DNA of 64,000 nt from Diadema setosum (Eukaryota > Echinodermata > Echinoidea > Diadematoida > Diadematidae). Of the stretch, positions 22,493-35,876 are shown one piece after another. A program made the position numbers and the translations under genes. The notes beneath the pieces are model-generated. The model was not told the origin of the DNA and made no database searches. It saw only the letters and a list, made by a program, of their open reading frames with translations. Location: contig CM067072.1 in the NCBI GenBank assembly GCA_033980235.1, positions 24,920,192 to 24,984,191 on the forward strand. Direction: 5' to 3'. Each line of letters starts with the position of its first letter. Position 1 is the first letter of the stretch.

Positions 22493-22498
22493 TAGTGA

Positions 22499-23729
22499 CA
22501 ACACTGAAGAGGCTATACCCTGCAATGAGACATTATTGTTATTAAGATACGAATCCCCTTTCTTTACCAGCAGCCTCTCCATCCACCATCTCCATCTTCA
22601 TCTCTTTTCTCACTTTCTCTTCCTCTCCTCCCTTCTCTCTCCCTCCCCCTCTCAATGAGGCGGAGAGAGAGCGTCGTCTGAGTGACAATAATGGGGGGGG
22701 GGGAATCGCCAAAAATCACTAAAAAAAAAAAAAAAAAAAAAGATCGCCAACCCAAACACACGGATGACGAAACTTTTCTACTTAACCCTCGTGAGTCATC
22801 AAGCAAACTGACGTCCAGAAATAACAGGCAGTAAGAGCACTTTCGTAGCGTCAATAAGCACCGATTATTTGGCGTTTTAGTAGTAGCCATGAAAAAAAAA
22901 AATGGGCGTACATGCTTTAATTAATGTGAATACGCTGTACCCGCTGATAAAAGAATTGGAACCAGGTGAAAATTTTTGAACAAAATTGAAGGTCTTACCT
23001 TATCATATTAATGATATATGATTGATAATCACATTGATTACATATCTTTCTTATTTCACGTTCAATCGTGATAAAAGTTCTCCAACAACTCTGTTTGTCT
23101 AACTTAACTTCGTGTATTAAACGCAAAGATGTGGAAATGCGTTTTTTGCTTCCACGGCTCCGTTTCTTTTGATGCTATTCTGATTACGTAATTGTCAAGA
23201 TGACGGGCAGTGTGACGGGAAGATTGATCTTTGAATTAGTAGACCTTTAAAGATGACATTATCAAAGTTTCATTTTACTAGTATGCGCATGGAAATCGGC
23301 TATACATAATTGCTATAACTGACATCTGTGCACACAGACTGACAGAGCCCGAGCCGTGTCTAGACTGTCCCTGGTCATGGTACATGTTAATGACGTGGGC
23401 CGACATTTTTATACTACACAATCACTTTCAGGACTTAAATACGTGTAAATATTACAGACGAAACTGAGACGGAGGAAAACCGTCGCGCCGGAAATGGCGC
23501 GCGCGAAACGGATATTCGTCCGACGTTATCGGTCCTTCTGCGGTCTTCCATCCTACGCTGTTCAGATGCTAAGCAGACTGTGGCATGCACATTCAGGAAA
23601 TTGCATCCGGGTAACATATCTGTTTTGGCGCTGAAACTATCACCAGTTCCATGTGCAGATAATGGTTCACATTGTAACTCGGCAATCCAGTGACCACAAC
23701 TCTCCACTAATCCGCATTGTCAGTGGACA
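22499..23729. other. Non-coding; CT-rich, poly-G and poly-A tracts
   Basis: Low-complexity tracts lie at 22585-22655, 22691-22703 and 22718-22741. No exon or RNA gene recognised. Confidence 0.45.
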
Positions 23730-23870
23730 AACCTCTGAATCTTGAAATAGAAGATTTGTGATTCGATACCTGCCCTTGCAGTGCGCACATTCTTGGGCAA
23801 ATTTTTCTACCCAAAACATCGTTCTTCCCTCAGGCGTGAAAATGACTACCTGTTCCCTGGCTGGAAAGAT
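23730..23870 (+). repeat. SINE relic
   Basis: A B-box-like GTGATTCGATACCTG is followed by GCACATTCTTGGGCAAATTT, TACCCAAAACATCG and CCTCAGGCGTGAAAATGACT. The order matches the body of the SINE at 22137-22320, but diverged. Confidence 0.6.
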
Positions 23871-24175
23871 GCTATCAAATACCAGACAGAAAAGCTAATC
23901 TTGCTCACACATGAATACGCATGCATTACGATTAATTATGTATATATAATTGCAACTCTAAGGAATGCTTCCGAAGCAAACGACAGTTTGAAAGATTTCT
24001 AGGGGAAAAAAAACTACTAGTAAAGATATGTATACAAGACAATGGGATAATGAGAGTCGTCTATTCTAATCTAATTGTTGTGATATTGACTGATGATTGT
24101 GAAAGCAAACTTCCCTCAGATGTCGTTATAAATCAACTCGTGTACCAACGCGGACGTCCTCTTTAAAGCCATTAA

Positions 24176-24553
24176 AGTCACCATTTGCCATTTGCAAATG
24201 AAAAAAAACAACAACAACTTTAGTGCTTCAAAATAGTTCTAAAACAGTAAAATGTAAGCTAGGGATAGAAGCATCCAATTTGAAAATGTTAATCAGTATA
24301 ATTAATGTTAAGTATATTGTTGAATATACAAAATGTGAACAGCAGTTTTATTAGAATCGTTTCGAGAATATAACATCTACAGTTAAGGTGTATTGAGCAA
24401 ATTATTGATATCCCCTTGCATTTGTGGTTTCATTGCGATTTGTTTATATGGCAGGATGTTCTGTAATACATGCGACTGAACTACGTATGCATCAAATATG
24501 ATAACTCGAACATTTTTCTTATCACTGCTCCCAATAGTAAATATGAAGTGGCT
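24176..24553 (+). repeat. TTAA-flanked MITE, family B copy 2
   Basis: Bounded by TTAA at 24172-24175 and 24554-24557. It starts AGTCACCATTTGCCATTTGC, and its interior matches copy 1 (GCTAGGGATAGAAGC, TGATATCCCCTTGCATTT, ATCACTGCTCCCAATAGTAAA). 378 bp. Confidence 0.8.
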
Positions 24554-24557
24554 TTAA

Positions 24558-26127
24558 GCCTTTCTGACTTACAACTAATTTTGAGTTGTCCTAATAATGT
24601 ACTGACGCTGACGTTATCATGGTGGCCATCTCTTTATGAAGATGCGCCTAACATTTTATCATTTATTGTCCAAAAGTTTAGAAAAAAAAAATCACCGTTT
24701 TGCTCGATTTAATCATTTTTGTAGGCTTTGTCTTAGACATGTAATGGCGTGTCTGTAGCATTTACAAACTTGTTGATGAAAACTGAGAATGGTTGAGAAA
24801 GTTGTGATGATAAATATTATTACGGACGGGGGAAACTGTCGGTAGGAAAGTAAAGAAGTCAACCTGTCTACGCCATAATATCAGGTTTGTATCAAATTGT
24901 CTTGGGAGAGCGAACTGGAAAGCTTAGGGTGAGCATACTGGTGGATATTTTCCACGTATAGTCAAACCAGCTCGACAAAAACACACAGTATTCTACTTCA
25001 TATCATATCACTTGTACATGATCAGACAATAACGTACATTTAGTGATTATGACGTATAAATTGTCTTTTTTCTTCTTTTTTTTACGTTGCCCGTCAGCGA
25101 TGGAACGGAAACGTCGGTTCGAATTGCGATCTCGTGGATCTATTCGTATAGAGCTGGAAAATCGTCGCGCCGATACGACGCGTCGTATCGTCGTCTACTA
25201 AGATGTGAGCAGATTACTCCATCGACACTACAACGAACGATCTCTACCAGAATTGCCGGCCGGACGTGCAGGTGACACACGATGTGAGCAAGCCATGAGC
25301 AACAAACATGATGACTTGTGTGTTGGTTCCTGAAATTTCTTCTTATTGCCTCGGATTGAAAAGGCGTGGAGACCCGTTACCATGGCTACGGCTTTTGCTG
25401 TCACGCTAGAAGTTTGGTACCGCACGACGCTGCGTGAACGCAATTTATTTTCTGTTCTTTTCTTTTTCTTCTCCCAGTCATTCAAGGTCTGGACTGCCCT
25501 GCCGAATACCGGCAAAATATTTACTCGTTGACAAGCTCGTAACTCAATTGGTAGAATTCGCATTCTGCGGGGGAAAAAAGAGAAAAAGGAAAAAGCTGTC
25601 ACCATAAAGGTAAATTTAATGAAGCCGACAAACTTGCTAGAGACGATGTCCGGAAAAACAAGTTAAATTGCGACGGTGAACGCTCATTCCTTCTTGTTTA
25701 CGTAACCAAACCTCTTAGGAGTTGTTGTTTTCCATATGTCGAACAAAACAGTGTAAATAGTTTTGGCACTCTGTCGAAAGAATGACAGATCAAATCGAAA
25801 AGTTGCTTCTCCTGCATGGGATAAGTGAAACGCATGAAAAATGACAAAAACAACAACAATGACCGAGGGCACTTCGGTTCAAAATAGATAAAGGCAAAAG
25901 CTCAATGTCGATATTGGAATCAGAGATAGTGATTCAATTTGCTCCCAGGCCTGTTAAAATTCCAAATTTAGTGACAATTCAACACAAAAATAATTGAACG
26001 AAACTTATTGCTCTTCCCTTCAGCATGAATGGAATGTCTGAAGCGGCCTTTGAATGTCAGTATGACGTGTACACTCTTTGCAATGTTTATCGTATAAGAA
26101 GGTCTTCTTTTTCCAGGGTACCCCTTC
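24558..26127. other. No gene recognised
   Basis: At 25540-25575 a short TAACTCAATTGGTAGAATTCG resembles a tRNA A box, but no B box follows at tRNA spacing. Otherwise nothing identifiable. Confidence 0.4.
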
Positions 26128-26285
26128 ATGTGTTGCCAGATTCCCATTTATACACCTGGGTCAAGAGGGACATGATAGGTAATACAATATTGTCCAAGGA
26201 CGTAAGCACTGGGCGGGAATCGAACTCGGACCCTCCCGACTGGGACTCGGGAGTCTTATCCACTATGCCACAATGCCCCCCCCCC
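26128..26285 (-). repeat. tRNA-derived SINE, inverted copy
   Basis: On the minus strand it begins with a G run, then GCATTGTGGCATAGTGGATAA (A box) and CCGAGTTCGATTCCCGCCCA (B box), then CTTACGTCCTTG and GACCCAGGTGTATAAATGGG. Head and body match the SINE at 22137-22320. Confidence 0.8.
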
Positions 26286-28592
26286 CCCCAGATTATGTGG
26301 GTTGGCTCTATGATTATCAAAACTGACACGATGTTATCACCGTCTGGGCCCAGAATCAGGCTTTCATTCTATTTTTGTTTATCGAAATGTTGTCCTTCAC
26401 AAAAGTCTATTTTTGGAACATTGATATCAACATATTGTGTAACTCAGCTTTGGGACAGAAATTCCGTCTATAAGTTTGAAGATGGCATACATGGGAATAA
26501 AACCTTCAGGATTTCGACCGATCAGCGAAACGTTCCTTTCGATAAGAACGATTGGGTTTCCAAAATGCCTTTGACCTCAGTAAATGGTATTTCCTAATGA
26601 AAAGAACTCTACGATGTTAGCAGAGGGCAAATGACTCTTAAATCACATGTGCTGATAAACACTCTGTATATAATAACTGCTTGTCCGCTCCCAGAGTACA
26701 GCGATTTATAACTATGCGTTTACCATGCGAAACACCGCTACCATTGTTGAGCTAAGAATGACTGTGCATCTTTAACAAATGCGTTCTTTTGTCCTCACAT
26801 GAAAAGACGCGGGATTTATAAAGTAACGCCGTTCGGCTGTCACTTTCTTTTGACACAAAGCCATTTCTAACGTTTGAAATGTGAAAGACGATATGATCAG
26901 CTGATGACACAAAAGAATGACGAGACTCCAAAGAAAGAGGATTTTTTTATCCTGTTTGCCGATAGCCAATTGTCCTCGTTCAAAGTGGTAATCCAAATAT
27001 AACAAAGGAGGTCATAAAACTGCAAGTGGGCAGAAAACAAAATACGGGCGCGAGTGCGTGTGCGTATGCGTTTGTGTGAGAGGGTGCGTATGTGTGTGTG
27101 TGTAGGTTGGTAGGAAAAATATGACCAAACATTTTTTGATGGCCCCCACTTACGACGGAAAAACAAGTCTGTCGACTTAGTGAAAGACAATCGATGTTTA
27201 CAAGTCAGACACATCCCTCGGCGCCCGCGCTCATTCAGAGGCAGAGGACGGGAAGGAAAACAAGATAGTAGAAATTATATGGAGAGAGATAGAACAAAGA
27301 AAAAAAGAGGAGAAAGAGAGGGAAAGGCCAAGAGAAGGGGAAAGGAAGATAAATGACATAAAGAGACTTGCTCTTTTAACTCCACCGATCGAAATGAAAC
27401 TTTGCAAATGCTATGAAGATCAAATAGAACAAGAGGCAGAACTCGACAATAAGGAAATATATAGTAAATCGATATCGTTAACCATAGAAAAGGCGACATG
27501 GACGTCAGAAACGTTGAAGAAGCAGATGGGGGGGGGGGGGGCTGTTTTCATGAGACGGACCTGTAGGTCTTTTCACTTTGTTTTTGTGTTAGCCTTTTTT
27601 TCCTTCGCAGCGCGATCAACGGTGTCATAAGAAGTATTTTCCTTTGTTAACATCTTTTTTATACCAATGTTTCACATGATTTTTTTTCGAACTCCATTCT
27701 CAAACTAATACTCAAACACTATTAACTTCACGCCCATACAAATAGGACATAGTTTGCACATACAGTCATCCATGCTTTTACAAGAAGTGTCAGTTCGATT
27801 CAATTATCAATTATAGAATATTTTTGTATTTCATTATACATGTCATATTTCGTTTCTTGCATGTTTTGTATTTCGTTTGTTATTGCATCTGGATTGACAA
27901 AATAGAGATATAAATGAACACAAAAAACAACAATCAGATTAATCAAATCTGTCAAATGTTGCAATGTATTTTTCTTTCAATTGTTTCTTTCAAGAACAAG
28001 ATTTAAAATTTGAGCTTACCAATCGGGGATAATTTGGGCTCAATCTCACCAATGAGTGCCCTGTGAGGTTTCGAAGGTATGTATTTCAAAAGAGCAACGC
28101 AAGTCACTAGTCTCTGCGCCATGATTGAAAGATTACACTTGATTTTTTTTTTCCGCACATCTTAGAATGAAAAATATGGATGTTTTCTGTGATTTTCTGA
28201 AGAAAATAACATTTGATATTTCGTATGCCGGGTCAGGAAAGGAATGTTAAAGTAGATATATTTCAGGCATCATGATGGAGTTCTACATTCTAAAGTAAAA
28301 TACATCAGACAAATCTTGATAATGTTATATTGAAACGCCAAAATGGCTTTTACGCATGCAAATTTCCATAGCTGTCATAGAACCAGTGCTTCAATATTCT
28401 ATTGCCGAGGGCAGTGAGGGTGATGGACTCACTAATTATATATATACATCCTCAGATCAAAAGACAGGATTATATCACCTCTCTCTCTCTCTCACACACA
28501 CACACTCACAAACACAAAACAAACAAACAAACAAAAACTTGGTGCTCTCAATAATGATCAATGCATTCCGCAGTATTTAGGATGACGTCATT
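26286..28592. other. Gene-poor stretch with minor tracts
   Basis: A purine-rich tract (27281-27350), a short GT tract (27088-27105), a poly-G run (27528-27541) and a CT/CA tract (28480-28512). No exon, RNA gene or mobile element recognised. Confidence 0.45.
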
Positions 28593-28596
28593 TTAA

Positions 28597-28974
28597 AGAG
28601 ATGGTATAGTTTCGGTTGAGATGGGGATTCAGGGTTTAAGTTTTTGCGAGATGATTAGAAACCACTAATATGTAATATTTATAGCCATAAAATTCTAGAG
28701 AAATTAAAAGTTTATTTTTGTAATGACTGAGATATCCAAAACCAAAGTAAATCAAAGTGGTCCTAATAAAAAGTGGGACCCATCAACTTTCATTAGTACC
28801 CCCTAGTTTTTGCATATATCAGCCATTTCAAAACTGATTTTTATCAAATAAACTTAATTCCTCATAGAACTGTACGCTCTTTAATATTTCATAATAATTA
28901 TGCATGTGGTTTCTAATTATCTCGCAAAGAATTGAAACCCGAATCTCCATCTCAACCAAAACTATACCATCCCT
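28597..28974. repeat. TTAA-flanked MITE, family A copy 1
   Basis: A 378-bp fold-back element between TTAA copies at 28593-28596 and 28975-28978. Left end AGAGATGGTATAGTTTCGGT; right end AACTATACCATCCCT. Sub-terminal motifs GAGATGGGGATTCAGG and GCGAGATGATTAGAAACCAC reappear inverted near the right end. Six related copies are in the window. Confidence 0.85.
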
Positions 28975-28978
28975 TTAA

Positions 28979-30004
28979 AATCACACGACGAACTTCATTC
29001 GCTGCTGTTGATCATATCGTTCCCAATGATAATCGCCGCCTTTGATTGACGCCATCACCCTTACTCCACCTTCAAGATCCTCCACTTTTGACAAGAGTTA
29101 AGCATTGCTTTGGATGTTTCTTTTCATAACTGTTTGTGCGGCTAATCACCGCCTCTTTTACCTCAGAGGGGAGCGCAGGGTGTGTTGCTGTGGCTTCTCC
29201 TTGCTTTGAGCGAAATCGTATATGGGCGACAAAAGGGACCGCATTCCGCATGGCTTTCAGAACGAGTGTGAAGATGTCCTGCACTGTGTTAGTAGAATAG
29301 AAACGCAAAAATAACACCGAAATAATATGTTTACATCTCTCGCTGGCCCCTCGAGCTGAATCCGAAAGCCCAGTACACTTCGGGGTCTTCATTCGGAGCT
29401 GCTCAGATCAACACCGAGTCATTTTGTGGCGATAATATGAAAATCTGTCGACGTTATTGTGCCTGGAATGAGAGGTTACAATCAAATTTAAACGACGCCA
29501 CATGTTTTGGAGGGCGTAACTCCGTAATTATCATCTTATTGTAAGTTCACTGGTTTCGGAGATTTCGGCATCAGCGGGTAATTGAATGTGAGCTTGATTG
29601 AGGGCTGCTAAAGGGGATTAATACGGAGGAGAGAAAGCCCCACCCCTTGCCTCATCCATCAATAAAAGGTTTCACGAACACATACTACAGGCAATGTTTG
29701 CTTGTTTGTTTGTTTGTTGTTGTGCTTTTTCTGTCATTGGTGCCAAATGATGACGATTACCAGAGCATATTATAACCATCATGAAGGATACACATTTTGC
29801 TCTGGAATGGCGATGATCCCAAAATAACAGATTTCTTTCACGGAAGGATTTACAAATAACATTAAGCACACTGTTCAGTCCTGTAACGTCATGCCCCGAG
29901 GCAGAGTAGATGGGTAATGGATTTTATGAGGTTGTTATGAATCAAAATTAGTCGAATAGATCCAGAACAATTTTCTATCTATAAACGGGATCACTGTATC
30001 ATAA
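28979..30004. other. Nothing recognised
   Basis: A minus-strand open frame of 106 residues (29392-29072) matches nothing I know and has no splice support. No other feature seen. Confidence 0.4.
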
Positions 30005-31487
30005 CGTAGTAATCAATATGGTTTTAGGCAGAGATATTCAACAGAAACGGCAATATTGCAACTGATTAATAAGATAAATCAAGCTATAGATGATAAAGAA
30101 TATGCTTTAACAGTATTTATTGATTTAACCAAAGCATTTGATGTTATAGACCATTTCATTTTGTTACAAAAATTATGTTATTATGGTGTGAGGGGCACTC
30201 CATTAAAATTATTTACAAGTTATCTCTCAAATCGTAAGCAGTTAACAAATATTAATGGTGTCCCATCTAATCTTAAAGAAATAAAATGTGGAGTACCACA
30301 AGGGTCTATTCTTGGGCCTCTTCTTTTTTTGTTGTATATAAATGATTTGCCATATTCAACATATGATGTAGATTACATATTATTTGCAGATGACACAAGT
30401 GTATTTTGTAAAGGCACAGACCCAAAGACATTATTTTATAATATGAATGTTCAACTTGATTGTATAAGAAATTGGTTGTCGGTAAACAAATTGATTTTGA
30501 TGTTGATAAGACCAATTATATATTATTTGGAACAAGAACTAAAATTGACAGTAATTTGAAATTGATGTATAGAGATGAGGAAATTAAACGAGTATATGAT
30601 ATAAAATTTTTGGGTGTTTTTATTGATGATAAATTGTCCTGAAATTCTAATGTGAATCATATATGTTCAACAATATCGAAAAGTATTGGTGTTCTGTACA
30701 AATTACAATTTCTTCCACAGAATATTTTAAAGATGCTGTATTATTCGTTTGTTTCAGTTCACATAAAATATTGTAGTATTGTTTGGGGTTTTACTACAAA
30801 GAAAAATATTGATCGTATTCATAAATTACAGAAACGCAGTATTCGTTTGATAACCAACTCTTCATATTTAGCTCCCAGTAAGCCATTATTTCTTAAGATG
30901 AAAATTCTACCTGTTCAAGAATTTATTTCTTTGGAAAGTATGATTTTTATGTTTAAAATTTCCAACAATGTTCTTTCTGAAGTATTTCACAACCATTTCA
31001 CTTTGAATTGTTCTATACACCATTATAATACGTACCAGGAATACAAAAAATATTCACACACCATTAAACCGGATTTCAAAAACTCAATCCTCCATTTATT
31101 ACCATGGCCCTATTCTTTGGAATACTCTTCCTCCAACACTCAAGAGTAGCAAGACCTTACGTCAATTTAAAAGGCTTTATAAAAAACATATTTTTGATGA
31201 AATGTATCTGAAACTGTAAGTATAAGTATGCATTGTTTCCACCTCTGCCTCTTTTCTTCTCTTTTCATTGTATCTTTGACATTTGTTTTATCAAATGAAT
31301 TTGTATGATAATTGTTTAGTTGAAATGTATTGATAATTGTTTGTAGGGGATCATTTCAACAAGCCTCTTGTGTGCTTTCTATGATCCCTCCATTCAAAAT
31401 GTATAAATGTTCTAAGGTAATTGTATTTTGATATTTGTAGATGTTTATGTTTTGATATGGAAATAAATGAATGAATGAATGAATGAA
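30005..31487 (+). mobile_element. 5'-truncated non-LTR retrotransposon (LINE), broken reverse transcriptase
   Basis: The fragment starts inside the reverse transcriptase domain. It shows NQYGFRQRYST, FIDLTKAFDVIDH, GVPQGSILGPLLFLLYINDL and FADDT (the YADD-type catalytic motif), then the thumb region and, after several breaks, the C-terminal GPILWNTLPPTLK-type motif ending at a stop near 31219. The breaks are a frameshift near 30498, a TGA at 30640-30642 where related proteins usually have Trp, and a second frameshift near 31105. The 3' UTR ends in a short (AATG)n tail (31464-31487). The motifs and tail fit the CR1/L2/Jockey group. No endonuclease domain is present. It is a dead copy. Confidence 0.9.
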
Positions 31488-32241
31488 AACTGCTCGGGAC
31501 ATATAGGACTAATATAGTAGTTACTCGTAGTCAAATACACAATTCTTTCAATGCTTTTTCCAGCTTATACTCTTAAAAGGCATTCACAGAACACGCCGAG
31601 ATCATATCCACTGTGGAAGAGAATTCCACATATTGGTATTGTCACGATTATCATCGTCATCAACAAAGATGTCAAAAGTATCTGCGGTAAAATTATATTT
31701 TCTCTCTTTAATTTTAAAGCAAATGTTTTATACTAACTATTCTGTATTCTCTTTGAAAAAAAAAATCTTTTTTATTTCTGAAATTTTGTAAGCGCTTTGA
31801 GCCTCATGGGGAGAGCGTATGAAACATTAATTGCATCATATTGTATTGTATTGTATTGTATTGTATTGTATTATACATCTGACCAATCGTTCAGTAGACA
31901 ATGTGTTAAACTGCATACGCCTACAGAATCAGGCTCCTGATGCATTAACTGTTGTGACCTCTGACCTCCAATCAGAAGAAGGAAAAGAAGTAAAACCAGA
32001 CACAGATTACTTAACTTGTTCTCGTTTATGTTGTTACCATAAGAGGTGTTTATTTGTTTGTTTGTTGTTGGTTTTTTCAATTTCTCGTGGCGTTCTCTAT
32101 TGATTGCGATAAATGTCGTCAGGAGTTTGCGAATGTGCTCTCATTTAAAAGCCTCATGCGTCATCTATTGTCGCATGACGTGGTAAATACACATGCGGAT
32201 TTTTTTCCCGCTCATTGGACACCTGCATTTGCCGACTTTAA
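31488..32241. other. Non-coding; short TGTAT array
   Basis: 31841-31871 is a small (TGTAT)n array, preceded by GCGCTTTGAGCC, a motif seen at the 3' ends of some retroposons. No gene recognised. Confidence 0.45.
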
Positions 32242-32672
32242 AGGAGACCTCCGGATATTTCAGACTTTAACATTTGAACAATCATGAATTGGTTATCCAA
32301 TGTACTGGATATTGAGTTTCAGAATTTATAGCGTTTGGGAATACGGAATGAGAAAGTTCTCATTTATAACAAATCGCAATGAATAAGGATGATGACATAG
32401 CAGCTTCAAGAATCAGAACAAAAGAAGAAAGCATGGATAGATTCTACACAGGTGAACTTGTTAAACAAACCCTGTTATAATATTTCTGAAATATGGGAGC
32501 GTCCTATGTCATCATTGTTGTTAAGTGTTTGTTTGAGGTTTTTTCAGAGTATTGGACCACAATGAATTCCACAATTAATCTATAAAATTTGGAGCTGTAG
32601 ATTTAGGATTTTGGAGCTGTAGATTTTTGTACTACGTAATGTGAGATTATGAAAATCGCCTGGATTTTTCCT
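32242..32672. repeat. TTAA-flanked MITE (family G)
   Basis: Starts TTAA/AGGAGACCTCCGGATATTT and ends GCCTGGATTTTTCCT/TTAA, giving imperfect inverted ends with a TTAA duplication. A matching right end alone (TCATCCGGAGGTCTCCTTTAA) appears at 63287-63307. Confidence 0.65.
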
Positions 32673-33019
32673 TTAATCGACACAACCATTCACCCGCAAG
32701 CTCGTTTGTTGCTGAAGAACGAAGGTTACTCAAACATGGCGGAAAATACACCCCAACCGCATGTGTAAGTCTAACACCTGTACAAAGAATGGATCATGTA
32801 TTCTCCAGCCCCGTCAGTATGTTGTACATAAATACTAAAAGTCTTGAGTAAATTGGGATATATTCATAAAGTAAGAATGCCCAATCTGTCAGGAACTGCG
32901 AGTAGTTGTGGTTGATGAGGGTGAATTCGTCTGCAAATTTTCCCCCACTTGGAGGTTAGAAACGCTGTCCCATTATAGATCTAAAGGAGTTCGACGTATT
33001 ATAGATTCACAATGTATTT

Positions 33020-33691
33020 AAGGACCCATGAAATGTAAATGCATGTTGACTTGTGTTTTATGATAAAAAAAAAACAAAACACGTATAGTCATCACTTATG
33101 TAGCAAAATGAATATCAAAATACGAACGTGCTATATATTTTTTTTCTATTTTTTCCCTACAAATTATCTTCAGATTAGTTGATACGGCCACACAAAAATA
33201 TAATCTCTCAAACCAAATTTCTGAATATGATACAATTTGCTAATCACTGCTAAACTACTGATATGATAAACAAAAGACATTGAACTGTACCCTCCCTTAA
33301 AGTGAGCTTAACTGTCATGTTTCCGTACAATGTGTTTGTAAACCGTACTAACAGTATTAGTAATATAGAAACATGCAAGTCATGCTCAGTCTATATTGGA
33401 AGGTGCATTCCACTATGTTTTGTTAATAATGATCTAATGGTTTAGTCAGTGACTGACAGACGTATGACGTCATCGACAGAATCTTTGTTTGGATTTTGCG
33501 TGTGTGTGTGCGTGCGTGTGTGTGTGTGTGCCTGGCTGAATCCAAGCGATCTGAAGAAAAATAGAAAAAAATATTATGAACTACATGTAGTGTAGGTATA
33601 AGATGTTCATTTGGCCACATAGGCCTAAGTGATAATCAGGGTATGTTATAAATCAACACAAGTCTACATGTATTTGCATTGGATGGGTCCT
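33020..33691. repeat. TTAA-flanked element (family H)
   Basis: The left end reads TTTAAGGACCCATGAAATG and the right end CATTGGATGGGTCCTTTAA. They are complementary apart from small changes and are bounded by TTAA-like sites. A related left end is seen near 46371 and another near 47228. The interior includes a (TG)n tract at 33499-33532. Non-coding. Confidence 0.6.
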
Positions 33692-33695
33692 TTAA

Positions 33696-35071
33696 GTCCT
33701 TGAAAGCACGGACAGTCATCCTTGAAAGAAGTCTATTTTCTATTTCTTTTGAGCTTTAACACGTGTCTGTATTGGGTATTATTTATAGGCTGTTGCTAAT
33801 AAGTCATGAATGTAAACTGCGCGCTGATCATTCCCGGAAAACACACTATATTGCAAGTGTCCGCACATTCACCCACGTATAAGTCTGTGAAACTTCCCAA
33901 GGCGGGGTTTCTTATAGCCCCTGATGTGAGACCATTCATATGTTTTACCATGACTTCCAGACGCTTCCGGTGTGAAATTTCTTTTTTTTTTTATTCGTTT
34001 AAGATCAAACTGTAGTGATGATTAAACAGAAAAAATGACTATCTAATATGATAGCAGTTGACTCAAATGAGAAGCTCAGCGTATTATAGAACAGGAAGCT
34101 GTTCGCAGTTAGCGATGGTTCTTCATTAATGAACCCGAATTTTAAACCATCGAAATAAAACAGTTGTAAAGCAAGATATCCCCCACTTACCATATGCTTA
34201 CGTAATCCCACTTGTTTGAGTGAACAAGCTTTCTTGATTGTGTAGAAATGTTCTTTCCCTGCAATGTAACCTTATCGTTCAGGCGCTAACATTTCTCATT
34301 ATACATTTGTGTCTCGATCATTGGGTCGTTTATATCTCAGAGGACACTGATCTGCTTATAATGCGCAGAATGAAACTACGGACTGCCTTGTTAAGACAGA
34401 ATAAAACACAAATATTAAGAAGAAAGTCATGATAGTAATACACGTAGTATTAGCAGGTCAATCAAATTCATGTAAAAATGAAATCTGACATATTAACTCC
34501 CCTGGTTAATGACTTTGCATCCTTGATATTGACTATTATCATTATCATCATTATTACCACATAATCATTACATATTATCCGTATCTTATTACCATTGCTG
34601 TTAAAATATCTTTATCATTATAAGCAGCACCTCCTCCTTGTCATTATTACCGTAATCATTATCATCATGGAGTCTGTCATGTTTGGTTTAAAAAAGATAC
34701 CAGCTGAAAACATTTCATCCTCTTTGTCATACGAATACGAGACGAAAGTCAATATATTGTAGAATACTGAGCACCGAAGTGATGACGTCACAGTCTTTTG
34801 TTACAGCTTGGGTTGAAACCAGGTGCGCGCATATACAAACACTCTGTCCAGGTGAGGTTGTTGAGAACCAGTCTCCATGACGATGAATAGCTATGACATC
34901 ACACTTTGGTACTCAATTTGTCCTGATTGCACACTAAACCTTGAGCAAAATAAGAGGGAACGAAATGTTTTGCTGGATTGTAGTCCACGTGAAGCAAAAA
35001 CTGCAAGGGACGTGGCCACAATACTAATCATGGTTTCCTTAAATGTGTAGATTATTATTGTAAGTCCAACT
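33696..35071. other. Non-coding; ATC/ATT-rich stretch
   Basis: 34520-34670 is a degenerate CATTATTA/ATCATT tract. No exon or RNA gene recognised. Confidence 0.45.
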
Positions 35072-35075
35072 TTAA

Positions 35076-35431
35076 AGACATTATTTACCATTTGCAGATA
35101 AAACAAAAACCCAGCTTTAGTGCTTCAAAATAGTTTTAAATGTGAGTATAGGGATAGAAACAACCAATGTAAAAATTGCAATCACTATAATCATAGTTAT
35201 GTATTGTTAAATATACAAAATGTGAACAATTTTGTAGAATGAAATTGTTTCTAGAATAAACCGTTATGGTTTACTGAAAAAAAAATGACATCTCCTTATA
35301 TTTTATAATATGCTTTATTGCAACATTTTTATATGGTAGGATTTTTGTGATACAACTGATCTATACATATGTATCCAATGTGATAGTCGAACATTTTGTT
35401 AAATCACTGCTCCCAAAGGTAAACAATACCT
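35076..35431 (+). repeat. TTAA-flanked MITE, family B copy 3
   Basis: TTAA at 35072-35075 and 35432-35435. It starts AGACATTATTTACCATTTGC and ends CCAAAGGTAAACAATACCT. The ends are good inverted repeats (GGTAAACAAT / ATTATTTACC). Confidence 0.85.
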
Positions 35432-35670
35432 TTAAAGACGCTCCACTGCAGTTAACGGGGATTCACTGACTGCAGTACATTACGAAATCGACATCATCCG
35501 GGATTTTTTTTTTTCTGCACTTACGAGGGAAATTACCTATCTCCGACATTTCAATATGTTATGTAACAATCGATATGGTGATAACTGAACCAAGGACATT
35601 TCTTCTTTCCTCAGTGAGTCGGGTACATTGTTTCAAGTGACTTTCGTTTTCTCCCTAAATATATACCGGT

Positions 35671-35876
35671 AAATAGATAGATAGATAAGTAAATATATAA
35701 ATACATAAGTAAATAAATAAATAGATAAATAAATAGATAAATAAATACATAAATACATAAATAAAAAATAAATAATAAATAGATAAACAAATAAATTAAT
35801 ACATAAATAAATATAGATATACATACTTAGATAAATAGATAGAAAAATGAATGAATAAATATAGATGTAATTATAT
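35671..35876. repeat. AAAT/AGAT-type microsatellite
   Basis: A mosaic of ATAA, ATAG and ATAC tetranucleotide units over about 200 bp. The open frame read from it on the other strand is a repeat artefact. Confidence 0.85.
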
